Shown: positions 17,971 to 31,132 of the stretch, one piece after another
Numbering within the stretch: position 1 is the first letter of the stretch
How the letters are laid out: every line of letters begins with the position of its first letter
Origin: Anseranas semipalmata
Lineage: Eukaryota; Chordata; Aves; Anseriformes; Anseranatidae
Length of the DNA stretch: 64,000 nucleotides
Direction of reading: 5' to 3'
Assembly: GCA_013399115.1 (NCBI GenBank)
Contig: VXAA01003302.1
Span: 422,743-486,742, forward strand
Position numbers and translations under genes: made by a program
Notes under the pieces: generated by a model
The model's database searches: none
What the model was told of the DNA's origin: nothing
Seen by the model: the letters and a program-made list of their open reading frames with translations, nothing else

Positions 17971-19626
17971 CATTTAACACTAGCAGCATAAAAAAATTGA
18001 CAAGATCATCTTGTTTTTATCGTTGCCAATCATACCTGTTAATTCAATGCTGTTCCCTTTAGTACTCTTTCTAGTATGTTATACACCCTAGTTTTAACTA
18101 TTAATAAGAATACGATTGTCACATCTTTTCTGTGAGTTTATTTCACAGTTCAGTAGTCCTGACTATCAGCTTACATTTCAGGTATTTTCTTGTAGCACTG
18201 GGGGTTTGTTTCTTAGTGTTATAGTATTGCTGTTCTCAGTCTCATCTTCTATTTGTTGCTCTCTTCTGAACTCTATTTTGAATTCATAATTGTCCTGAAA
18301 ACAAGTTGTCTATTGATGAAGACTGTTCCACAGTCTTAGGAGATTAAGGAGAAGGAAAATATGGTAAAATTCTATGGCTTGTGTTATGCTGCAAATATAA
18401 TAGAGCCAAACATTTTTTCACAATATTCTCTCACAGTTTTAAATTTCAGTCTGAACAAACTTTCTTGTTTCTTTTCTTTATACCTCTGTGTATACAGTGA
18501 TCTTTCAATTTTTTGCTTTGTATGTTAAAAAATGTTTAGCTTGTGCATCATCTACTTTGTTTAAATGTTTTTATTTAAGTTATTATTTACTCTTAGTATT
18601 GACATTATTCTTTTCCATTCCTCAGGTTTGATGCACTGTTCAGTTTCATTTTTAAGCCTGTGAGATGCCACTGAAATTGTAGTTATATTAATATAAAGGC
18701 AGAATAGCATTCTGGTGAATCTGTGCCTGTAGTTCTCATCTCTAAAGGTTTTTTGGGATACTTCTCTGTCATTCCCATTGTTTTCAATGCTACTTGAATT
18801 AATACCATCTGTGTATTTCATAAAAATCATTACTGAAGATACTGGATGATATTTAAGCTAGAATAAAAACAGACATAGCAGCTCCAATAATAAATTATCT
18901 TCTATAATATTTTATCTTTATTTTTTTAAACAACAATGTCGGTGTTATTTTTTTCAAAGCCACCTTGGATAAACATTCTTTTATGCATTTCAGTTTATGA
19001 ATAGATTTCTCAATTGTGTCAGATAGTGTGCTAAGTAATGTACTAAGAGCCAAACACAGCTTCTTCTTCATCTACTAATTTTGCAATCTATCTTTAAAAA
19101 AGTCAGATTTCTCAGACATGATCTGTTCATTATAAGTCTATGCTTCTTATTGTTTGTGGTTCTAATAGCATAGAAATGAAATGATATTTTTTTTCTGAAA
19201 ATAGTTGTTGCACTATTTCACAAAGCAAAAGTCTTTAAGAGTGTACTTTTTTCTCCAGTTTCCAATCTCCTCCCTAATTGTCATATCTCGTCTCAAAGAC
19301 AGCCGGAAGCTGTTAAGATAATTACACCAGGTACCTGTAGGACAGCTGTCAGAAACCTAGATCACTTCTTTTTTACCCATTCACACTTTTCCTAGATGCA
19401 GAACAGCCTTAATAGCAGAGGCTTTTCATTTTCAGGTAATTATCAGTGAGTGAGAAGCAGAGAAAAATAGTGAGTTTCATGTGATAGCAATTCCTGACGG
19501 CACCATATGACTTTAAGGATGGGGATAAAGACAAAGCAAAGCAATTAGCTATTGTTAATAGGTCTTATCAAAACTCCCAGGAATGACGACCTGCTAACAC
19601 AGGCTTTGAAATGGCCAAGGAGAATC

Positions 19627-19640
19627 TTTTTTTTTTTTTT
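19627..19640. repeat. Poly-T tract
   Basis: Fourteen T in a row within the intron following the Met-turn exon. Confidence 0.9.
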
Positions 19641-21686
19641 GTGGGGAAAACATTCTTTCTAGCACAAAATAGCTGTTTTCTGTCAAGCTTTATGTTAGAG
19701 TGAAAGATTGACTGAATTTAATTTATCAAGTGAATTGTTTATAAGTGCTTTACAATGGCCTTAAATTTTGTTAACCTTTTTATGTAATTAAATGCAGAAG
19801 AACTCAGTGAGATTTGGAGGGTGGGAGAGCAGTGTCAGAGGACAAAGATTCCGGTGAGAAGAGCAGAAACGGTTAATGTTTGTCCATACGAGAAATGAAC
19901 CAACCGTAAAAATATTGTCTGTGATTGAAAACTCATTGGTATAACCTTCATTCTATGCAGCATGTATATATATCATACAAGTTTCTTTTTATCCAGTATA
20001 TATTTATCTAGTGAGTAGCCAGTAAGATCCCTAGACTTGAAAAAGAGAAGTTTCTACTTACGATTCATTATTCAGTTACTTTTATGTTTTATGATAACAT
20101 AATCTGGATAATTTCTGGAGTCATAGTTGCTTAATCTTGTCAGTGTCAGGTAGGAGAAGGTATTGCAAGAAGCCAGATGGCCAGCTCTGTCTTTCAAAGG
20201 CAGGACTGTCTGTTGAAGAGGAATGAAGAAGAACCAAGAGCCTTTTAACTATTTGAATAAGTAAGATCTGTCACAGGAAATTCTTGGAGAGTCTCTAGGA
20301 TTTCCATACAGCAGGATTTAGATCTCAAAACTGCTTTAGTCCAAGGAAGGTCATAGAGATGATATCAAAAATGCTTCCAGTGTTCAGGCCCAGGCATCAT
20401 CTGGCCAAGAATCCTGGACGTACATGTGGATATGCAAGATAAATATAGCATACTTCTATATATGCCTCATTTGTTGCCTATGGCAGATTGGCCAATTCCC
20501 TGTTACTCCAGGAGACTAGTTTTGTAAAATAAGATCACGTCAATAACAGGAAAATTCCATCTCTTTCTGTACATATCAATGGGGAAAATGTATATTAATT
20601 ATCACTTAATCGAAATCCTTTATCATCATCTAAATCCTTTACTTTGGATTATAATTTGCCTCTTTTTTCTTTTACTTTAAAATATATTAAAATATTTTAT
20701 TTTCTTTTGCTGACAGGTAATGGGTTAGAAAGGATATGTCCCCAGTTAGTTTATATTTATCAAACTTCAAAAGTCAGTATTTTGCCTAAAAGGCTACCAA
20801 ATTAAAAATAAAAAATAATAATAAAAAAGAACCAGTTTCTGTAATCATTGGCTTGCAATATGTTTGAGTGTTGACTTTGTAAGTAATTGTCTTTGTCTAC
20901 CTCTTTGTTTTTTTAAATTGAAATAAGTTGTAAAGGGCAGAATCAGCAGTTTCCCATTAACTATTTTGTAGAATGTTTGATGAAATAAATACAGAACAGA
21001 GTGGCCAAATATTTTATAGCTTAGTATCTCCCAGGCTCTCAAGGCCAAGATGCCATTAGATTTTGGTAGGAGGATGATTTTCACAGATGGCCATTTCATA
21101 GATTTTTCCTAATATGGGTGCTGGATAATTATTCATAAGAAGAGAACACTTCGGAACATATTCTGGAGGAAAGTATACATTAAAGAAATAACAAATTATC
21201 TACTATCAAACAAAAGAAAAATTGAACATTACGAGAACATTGTGCAAATTAGTGTCTTTGCTATGAAATAGCTCATCAGACATAGACCTATCCTTGCATA
21301 AAAGATTGGAAAGAAACAGAACGTATCATGAGTGTGGTAAATCCAAATCAATATCTGAATTTCCCTAAAGTTCAAGAATGTTTGTATTTAGTAATCCTAT
21401 TCAGGCTCATTTTAGTTTTAGACATACGTCTCTGAATCACACAACCATTACTTATGCCCCGATCCTGCAAATATTTATGTTGTTATCTGTAGACTATTGA
21501 GCTGTTTGTAGAGTTTATTCATTAATGTCAAGTTAAGCAACTTTTGTAGCCTGTATAGAAATATATTCTGGTACTCTTTAAAAATCAGTTTTTACTCAGG
21601 AAAAGTATGTAATAAATATGAAGTATTTTGAAAGGAGCTAAATGTTATGTGTAGGCATGTAAATAATTAATGTTTTTATAGGTATG

Positions 21687-21702
21687 TATATATATATATA
21701 TA
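21687..21702. repeat. (AT)n microsatellite
   Basis: About eight TA units followed by an A-rich stretch; intronic. Confidence 0.9.
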
Positions 21703-24700
21703 AAAATACACCATGTTTATACTTAATTTATTTTACTATTGGTATTTTCCATATTTTTATGGGAAATTTTGCAACATAATTAAAATATTATGTATACTAT
21801 CCATACATTTATCTATATGATTGTTTAGCTATAACATAATTAAAAATACTTAAAATGCATTTCATGTATGCCTGTTAATTGTAGCTTGCATTATATTAAT
21901 TCCACATCATTATTATGAATGAGCTAATGCTGTAACATTGAAAACCCATTTTCTGTCAGTGTTCTGTATATTTTCCATAACCATTGAAGGAGTTACTTTG
22001 TACTGTGTATGTTCCTGAGATATGTGGGAATAAATAGTGTAATATGAGTATAAATTCTGAAAGGTCTACAGCAACATTTTTTTGCATTTTCTCTTTAAGT
22101 GATTTTCTCTAGAAGTGATGTCTGCACAGAGACAGTGATCGTCAGTATTGCATTGTTTGGTCTGTAAAGAATCTAACACTGAATCTCTGGTTGCTGTCAC
22201 ATTGATCAAACAATTAGCGGTGATAGAAAGTTGGAGATCGTGAGCCTTTAGCGAAAGTTCTAGTATCGTTGCTATCCTTCCAAACAGAAACAAGGTTAAT
22301 TAGATATCCTGAAATACAAAACAAATTTTAAACTGCATTGTAGATTATTTTACAAATATCTCTTGACACACTGTACTGGAATACCTGTGTTCACTGTGAT
22401 GAAATGACATCAAGCTTCACTATTTTATAGCTGAAATTAGTCCCAATATGTCTCATATAAACCCATGAAATTAACCTAGAATTAGGAAAATTAGAAAGTC
22501 CTTGAGTATTAGTAGTATCTTGTGGAGTGAATAGAACATATGGTGAGATTGAGATCATCTTATTTCTATAACAGACAGTGGAGATATATCCACTCTTCAA
22601 AGATGTAAGTGGTCTGGCTGGGACATCGTGTAGGGATTTTTTGACTTTATATGTCCTTCCTACGTAAGATAAAATCACAAAGCACAAAACTGATGGTGAG
22701 CAGAAATTTTCTAAAATTGCAGAGATGGAAGATATTTAGTAATTTTTTTTCTTCTCGTTATCTTTTTTTACATCTACAGGAAGGGCTTTTTTTTTTTTTT
22801 ACTTTTCTTTTGGCCAGGTAATAACTATTAGATCTCTGTTTAGAAAGCGCTCAAAAATCCTGTTACTCTTCTTGCATCCTTTTGGTTCATTCCCCTAGAT
22901 TTAGCATAATCTTTTCCTGAAGTGTCTGGGTTTTGTCTTCGTGGGGCAAAGAGAAAGGCAGAAGAAAAAGGACATAAATGCAAGAGTATTATACCATTCC
23001 CGAGTCCAGTAGAAATTATCTACAAATGTTACATAATCCTTAGTCTCCATTCATTATTTGCATAGCTTTGATTAGATCCTTCATCACCAATGGGAAAACC
23101 CTGGTTTTATGACTGTTTTGTAATGCATAGTATTTCTTTTCCAAAGTCCTTTAATTCGCACAATACAGTATCAGGTTCCCAAACTAAATTTGTAAAAAGT
23201 GTCAATTTTGTTCAAGTACTTTGAGAGAAATAATAGTACTAAAGCAGAAGGAAAAAGAGAAATAAATTTTCAGTCTTGAGAGATGGTGATGTAATGTAGC
23301 TAGTAAGTGTATTACAACTTACTAGTCTTTTTCTTGCTGTTTTACTACCATAACCATATTTCAGTATGGTGAGAATGCTGTCATCAGAGCAGAACAGGCA
23401 TATTTTTGTATTTTCTACAATAATTCGATTTCCATTATATAAAATTTGTGTTAAATATTTATTTCTGCAGTCATGTGTCTTGTAGAGTAGATATAGAGTT
23501 TAGTTTACAGGTTCAGTGCATTTAAAGATTGAGATCTGAATCTGTAATCTAGTCTGTGCAGGTATCCTTATGCCTGTGGACTGTATCACCAAAGGTAATG
23601 AGAGGTTTTTAAATGCTATACCCTTGCCTGTCTGTTTACAGGATCATACCTTAGAGACCAAACTCTGCACTGTTCAAGTCTGTGGAAATATTCCTATCAT
23701 ATATAATACTAGCTCAAGCTGATGTCAAATGTTAAACTTCCCATTGCTTGTTTAAGCAATGTTCCTATCTGCAGATTGGTCTGGACAATACAGAAAATCA
23801 GATTGTATTTGATTTATTTCCATATTGTAATTATTAACAAGTACTCCTCATACACACAGAATACAACACTGAAATGTTTTAGATTTGAAAGAATGTAGGA
23901 TAGTTTCTCAACTTCTGCAATTAGAAAATGTATATGCTTGCAATCATTAAAACCAGAGTAAAGGGACAAGTACATCATTTTTTTATGCTAGAATCACATG
24001 TTTGATATTTTAAAGGTAGATTTCAACATATTATGCCCTCATTTGGGGTGTGTGTGTGGGTGGTCCTGATTTGAGGAGGGAGGTTGCAGGTGAATCAGAT
24101 TAAATTCATTGGGATTAGCAGCTGAATGTCCTATCTTTTATTTGTTTACTTGACTATTGCCTTTGTTGCCATTTGCTTTCTTCTGAAGTGGTCATTGCTT
24201 GTTTATGTGTTCTTCCAGAGGGTTTGTTGTAGTGTTCTGAAGAAATGAATAAAATAAGGTTAAAATGAGAACATAAACTGTATGGTTAAAGGGGGCTTTT
24301 TACTCTTTTTTATCTGCAGATGAAAAATGTACAAAATTGGAGATCTCCAAAAAACAGTGTAGAACATTCACTTCTGAAATTATGTTCCTTTGGCAAGATG
24401 CATGGAAAAGATTTAGAAAAAAAACATAAGTGCTGGCAAAATTTGTAGGAATGTCGGAAAAAAATTTAAAGCGTTGGCATCAGAATTCTTTAAAAATCCT
24501 CACTTATTCACATGTGAAATGAAAGTAAAAAAGCATCTGTCCTCTTTTATGCTCTCTAACTAAATAAAACTGAATAATTATATTTAGCAAAGTATAAAGT
24601 TTTCTAAACAAAAGAACTCTGTCTGCCTTTGGCTTTGTTTGTTATTTTGTTCCACTACACTAAAATATTGTGGTTGAGTATGGGCATATTTTGAAAAAAA

Positions 24701-25456
24701 CGATGAATATAAAATAAAAGAATATTTAAGTTTTGAAAGATGATGATCTTAGTTAAAACAAGAAATTCTGAAGACTAAATATTATTAATGCAATAGAAAA
24801 GATCTTTGGATCCATACAAATTTTGTCACTCACCCAATTATAGGTGAATTTTAAGATTCTGGACAATTTTTATCACTGTAACTGTTTTGTTCTCTCACAT
24901 GGAAGAGGCATTCATGTTAAGGTCCTAATGCTATGAACATTTAGTCATGTTGAAATTTAAATGTGTTTTACTTTTTTATAAACCAGTGGAGCTGCTTGTA
25001 TCTTGTAATATTTTAAAGTACTTGGCTGTTTGAAGGATCAGAAGGATTGTTAAGAATTATAAATTTATTTTATTTGCTTAATTTGTTATTTTTCATTCTA
25101 TGACCAAATGTACCTATTCTTCAATGAAAACAAATAGGAAACTTAAAACAAAAATGAAAATCAGTCTTGTGTGGCTCAGTAATTCTGTACTTTTAAAAAA
25201 GTTAATATATGAAACCTATTTTGTGATCTAAAATAAGCATTTTTGTTAATAATTATGATGAAAAATTATTTTGATCTCTTAATTCCCTCTTTTTTTTTTT
25301 TTTTTACCATGGGTGTACCATCATACTGTTTGTTTATTGCGATCATATTTGTTTCACACCCAAAGCTATTAAAAGTAAGAACTAGATACATGATATCGTT
25401 ACTGTGATTTACAGTCAGTAGAATTCCTAATTCCTTTGGTCCTTTATGTTGAACAG

Positions 25457-25598
25457 TTCGGGCCGTGGTACTTGCCTTGATAATGAGCCTCCCAAGCGTG
25501 ACTTTCTTTATCCAGCTGTGGCCCCAGGTCAGGTGTATGATGCTGATGAACAGTGTCGCTTCCAGTATGGAGCAACATCCCGTCAATGTAAATATGGG
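25457..25598 (+). CDS. ADAMTS6: ADAMTS6 exon, start of disintegrin-like domain
   Basis: A 142-base exon: one base completing Asp, then 47 codons ending in KYG. It reads [16 protein letters not shown], then [20 protein letters not shown] and [24 protein letters not shown] marks the beginning of the disintegrin-like domain, a region that in ADAMTS proteins lacks a true RGD-type integrin loop and helps position substrate. Four cysteines are conserved. The exon ends exactly on a codon, donor GGG|gtaaga. If the following intron were retained, 20 extra codons would be read before a stop at 25659-25661. Confidence 0.97.
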
Positions 25599-28500
25599 GT
25601 AAGAAGTCTTAATCCTTATGCTGAGTGTTCTGCTTACTCATTTGTATATATTCCTTTATAGTATAAATTTTTAGTTAGATGCACTAGTGGGTTATGGATT
25701 TCTGACAGCATTCTGTCTGGTGCCATCATATGTAAGCAAAGGGTACATTTTAATCCTTATGCTGCATCTTTTGTGTGAGTCATTTGCGTGTATTGTACAC
25801 CAAAATGTGTGGGTGACAATGAGCTGGAGAAGCGTTCTTGAATGTCAGGAGCTCAGAACACTTCATCCTGCTCCTCGTAAAGTGTGATACAGAATTTTCA
25901 CTGATTTCAGTTAAATGAGATCAGCTTCATGCTGTATGAATCTTGAAACATGAAATCTGTTTTGTTGGCTTTAACTTTTCAATTTAAAACTACATTTTGA
26001 AGTTACTTTTGTATTTGTATTGATTTGTCAGGTCTGTTTGTCTTCATTTTGTTTTTTGCTGACAATGAGTTTGTTGTTTCTCACATTCTTCAGATCTCTT
26101 TCTGCAAAGAAGAATAATTGGTTATGGCAATAGAGGAACATGAAGCTAGATGGCTGAACAGAATACTGAATAGCTTAGTACTAGCAAAGCTTTGGCTATA
26201 AGTACCAGTATGCGGTATTGAAGATAAAGAAATTTACAGTCGAAATAAAAAGCTGCACACTTAATATATTAATCCATTATGCAATACATTTTTAAATATT
26301 ATTTAAAGAAAATCTTGCAGCTCAACATATGTAGTAAAAGGGTGCGTTTTTATGCTTGTCATCAAATAATTAACTGATGAAATAAGCTAAATTAAATAAC
26401 CTTGAAAACACATCTAATGGTTTAAAAATACAGAGTTTTACTAATATTTTAATGATTAGCTTATTCAAATGAAACAATGTAACCATTGAATTTGCTCTGT
26501 TCACTTCTCTAAAGGCTAGCTACAAAGGAATTACATTTTTAATATCCCTTGGGTTATAAATACAGTATTTTTCTTGGGATGCCTCTTTGGCAGGTTGCAT
26601 TGTGGAAAGGATTTTAAAAGCTGTATGTAGTTGGTTGACTAGCTCACTGGGTCTTCTATTCCTGATCCTCATCAAACCTCTTTTGGCCTTTATTGTTCCT
26701 CTGTAAGTTCTCACTTCTCACCACTGTTCTCTAAGGGCCCTGTTTCCTGTCACTACATCTAAGTCATACCCCCTCTTTTTTTTTTTAACAAATTCTCAGC
26801 ACACACACTCTTTATTTTCAGACTAAGGAAATCTGCAGGTATTTAATCCATTATTTATAGCATAGCCTTTGGAGATGCATTGCATTTTAAATTAAACTGG
26901 AAACTTAATAATGTGCAAAACCTGGCTGTTCCACATGTAAATTATTTTTTTCAAACTATGTTAAACTATGTAATCATTGTTGTGATGATCATGCTGCACA
27001 GTACACTTCTGTCTTTAAACCAGTTTCTAAAATGCAAACAATCAAAAGTACTAAAGATGTAAAGATATAAGAAGTACTAAAAACTTTGGCTTTATGAAGT
27101 CTGCTTTCTTTTTGTTTTAAGGATTTTTAGGGGACTCTCTTACAGTTACAAAAAAAGAGGTTGAAACTTAACTGAGGCAATAGTTAAAAAAAATTTAAGT
27201 CTTCATGTGATTATCACCAGTCCTCTTAATTGATATAGTATACTGTATGCCATCAGTGTAAGCATGACCTACAAGAGTCTCAGGAAAAAAAAATCCCTTG
27301 TTTAATGCTAGGATTCAGACTGTATATATTTATGTAACAGATTATTGTGAAAGTCTGGTAATATCCAATCTAAGAAATTATGTATATTTAAAATATTGTC
27401 TACATTTAAAATTATTGTCTGCCAGGGCCATAATGGTTTGAAAATGCCATCATGGTGATTATGATCATACAGATTTCAAGTGATAACGTTGGAGGGAAAG
27501 AAATTATGTAAGCAGAATGCAGATGGAAAATAGTCATACAAGAAAGACCTTTTCTTATAAGAACAGGTTTGTAGAACTGAGTAGTGGAACTAGATCAAAA
27601 TACCAGGAAAAGTTAAGTTAAATACTCTGTTCTACTCTTTCGTTATCAGAAGTAAACAGTCAGTACTTTGAATGTTTCTGTTTGATATTATATCCACGTA
27701 AAAATGCCATAAATAGTTTATTGATCTCATTCTAACAAACATGTGCAACTGTGAACTGAAAAACGTAATAAAAATCCCAAATTAACAGTGGATCTCATTC
27801 ATATACTAAGATCTCTCTAGCGGTCAGCCCTCTCTATTTGAAGTGTATGGTAAAAAAGGAAGGGGTATAGCAAGTTTTACAGTATGGGTTTTAAATGACC
27901 CAGAAAGAAATAAATTTTAAAACAAAGAGAAATCTCAGAGAAAATTCCTTGCCATTTCCTCTTGTTCATATTCTTTACTGATTTGTGATGGCAAGACATG
28001 ACAAGAGAAACCATCGAACTCTTAAGTCAAAGGCAAAAAAATTTTAAGTCTCCTTTGGGCTCTGATACAAGTGTCAAGATGGTATTTTTAACATAACTTA
28101 GAAAATATTGATGGTCTTTCTGCTTTGAAATTTTGTCCTAATGTCTTACTAACCTCTAGAAAAATTACCTTTTTCGACCATTTAGCTTTGATGATCATCA
28201 GTATTCATCGTTTTTTCTCCCATATTTCCTCATCCAGTCCCTCTGTATGCCTATTTCAACTGTTTGTTGCTTTTGCTCATAAATTAGGTCCTAATTCTGC
28301 AAGGAATTTTGTACATTTAAGTACATGAAGCTTTCTCTCTCACTTAGGAACTAGAAGTTAAATACCTGGAGAGGTGTTTGAATGCTTAAGGCATGCGAAC
28401 TCAGCTGCTAAAGGGACTGCAAGACTCTGCCTTTCTGTGCATGTGTTTACTGACAAGGAGTTTCGACCTTGAAGGAAGCTCTTTGGTAGTTATACTGATA

Positions 28501-30919
28501 TTATTGTTATTACTAGAGCTAATGAAACCATCTGTTTTAGTCACTTGTGGGCAAAACTGTTCCAGCAAAAGCATTGCAGCTATTGGTCAGATTTCCTTAT
28601 GTTCTTCAGCACATTGTGAGGCAAGAATTCAAAGAGCTGTTTCAGCATATCAGTGATTAACTGTTTGGAAATAGTGATTTTCTAATGTTACATTTTTATT
28701 GCTCTTTACTGTATACTTTCCACCGATCTACGATACAGGAGCAATTTAGAGAATTTAATTGAAGAAGTACATACTTTTAATAAAGAACTGAGAGGCAATG
28801 TCACAAGGAACTTAAAATCATTTTTAAAGTACAGTTTCAGATACAGGAGAGCATTAAATTTATGACTTCCAGTGAGACAAATTGTAATGGTGGAAATGTC
28901 ACCATATAATACTGATGCATAGCTTTTTTCTGAAGGCAGACATGTTTTCAAGTATCTTATTAGATGCAGTGTAGTTGGAGATTTTGAGGGTTATTAGGAA
29001 CAATACCAGTTCTTGTTCATTTATGTAGTTACTAGATATCTTCTGGGATGATGCAGCATGAATTCTTCTCTCCTGGCTGTCAAGATGGCTCAGTTCTTTA
29101 TGCTGTTTGTGTCCAGTTCCCCTGGTAGTTCAGAAACTTATTCAGTTCTTTTATTCAGGTGAGTGTAAGGAGAACTTTTTTCGTTGACTCCTTACTTTCT
29201 TCATCTTTGAGCGTCTGCCTAATAAAAGTTGGCTGTTGGCTGTCTCTGGGTTAACTCAGGAAGGAATTCCAGTCTTGACTTTGTATTTCTGTTTTATGAC
29301 TTTAAGTAGTACCTGGAATATGCCTGACTGTAACTTACAGATTTCGTGGTTCAAAATAATGCTTTGCTTTAGAGTTGGTCCCCACGTTTTTAGGACAGGG
29401 GCTAAAACCTCAGACATTTTAATAGCAGTTAATACTTTGTGCATATGATTGATATTGCTATGGTGTATTTTATGATCTGCGAAGCTGTTGGCTGCTAGCA
29501 TGAATTTCAGAGATAGTGCCTAACAATTCTTTGGCAAATTTTTTTACATTTTATGCTTTTTCACCTTCATTGGTGTCAGTAAGTACTTGGAGTAGGGGGA
29601 TAATGGGACAAATGCTACTTTCCTTTGAGTACATGGCTTCACTCAAATCAGCAGGACCAATCTATTCGTATTTCACACTGGAGTTTAACACATCAGGTAA
29701 TATATTCTAGCTGATGACAGGCAGCTCTCTTCTGTGTCATGATCTTATGTTTGCAATTAAATTCTCCGGTTAGTTTGCCAACTAAAAAAGCTTAAAATTC
29801 AAATACCATTTTTATTCACATTTTGTTGCTGCGTTTTGGAGGAGAGATAAGTTAAAGCTATGAACTTAATTCATATAAAGAGGAAGAATGAAGATATATT
29901 CTCAAAATTCAGACTCCTCCTTCTGGGTTCAGGTGATCCCCTTGCTTTAGTTTTAATGAGTTATGGGGAATGTCCATAAAGCTAATGACTATTAATGGAA
30001 GGTTGCTTGGAAAATGTCTACTACAGAAATACAGGACATACAGTTTGCAATACTTTCACTGCTTCCTAGTTTCCTAAATGCACATTCAGAGTCAGGATAG
30101 TATAACTGAATTAGTAATGAGCAAAACAAAACAGCTAACTGGACTGTCTGGTCAACTGACTTTAAAATCCAGGAAAGTAAACAAATTGCTATACAAAGCA
30201 GTTCTACTATATTTCTTCTAGGGCAAAATAGCCTGAATTACATTTGACCCTTGTAATCAGGTGATGCAAATTTTGATGTTAGTGAATTAAACTGTCACTG
30301 TTTTCATGAAACACTGATATGATTTACTCCACTTAAATGAAAAGAGGTATTTAGCTTGACTTAGAGCTTTTATAGTTAGGTGAAAACAGATTTTGGAAGC
30401 TCTTTTTTCAGAAAAAGTAAAGGCCAGAGAAGCCACTGATGTATCTTTACACCAGACTACCAGGTGCCTTCTGTGTCGTCACCCATTGATGCTATGACAA
30501 GTATTGTGCATTCGGTTAAATTTGTACACTGAAAAGTGACTTTTTTTTTCCCCTGGCTTCATACTTCATACCATGGCTAAGTTGCTTTATACTCTGTGCT
30601 CGTTAGCAATGCGTAAGTAGTTCAGTCATATTGACTTACATTACATTGCTCACAAATTGCTGTTTAAATATGTGTAGGTGAAGAGAGGAATCAACAATCC
30701 TGCTGTAATACTCTTTTTTATCAACTTTTCCATTCTTCTTTATTTTATAGGGTCTTGTCTGCCAAGTGCAAAACCTCTCATCACTGTTGCACAGGCCTTT
30801 TGCATTTAGAATGATCAAAGTTTTGAGGTTTTCTTGTGTAAGGACTTACAGGATCATACTGTAATTAAGAACATGTGAAACACTTTCAATGTTATTCTTA
30901 AAGTGAATTTTTTTCCCTC

Positions 30920-30935
30920 TTTTTTTTTTTTTTTT
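30920..30935. repeat. Poly-T tract
   Basis: Sixteen T in a row in an ADAMTS6 intron, bordered by pyrimidine-rich sequence. Confidence 0.88.
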
Positions 30936-31091
30936 AAGATTAAGATGGGTATAGCCAAGGGAAATCTCAGAAGTTTTCCTCTTCCTGAATCCTAAGGTGG
31001 TTTTACATCCTTTCTGTTTCTTTAACAAGTTCCCACAGTACCACCACCACTATACAGTCCTCCTTTCTCCTTTCCTATGACTGTCTTGCCT

Positions 31092-31132
31092 CCACTCCCT
31101 CTCCTTTCTCTCTTCTCTTTTTTCTCTCTCTC
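31092..31132. repeat. Pyrimidine (CT-rich) low-complexity stretch
   Basis: About 40 bases made only of C and T apart from a single A, intronic. It resembles a polypyrimidine tract, but no exon follows it. Confidence 0.75.

Noticed and set aside
25266..25586. 106-codon minus frame over the disintegrin exon
   Set aside because: Antisense shadow of the real + strand exon plus a poly-T run read as lysines.
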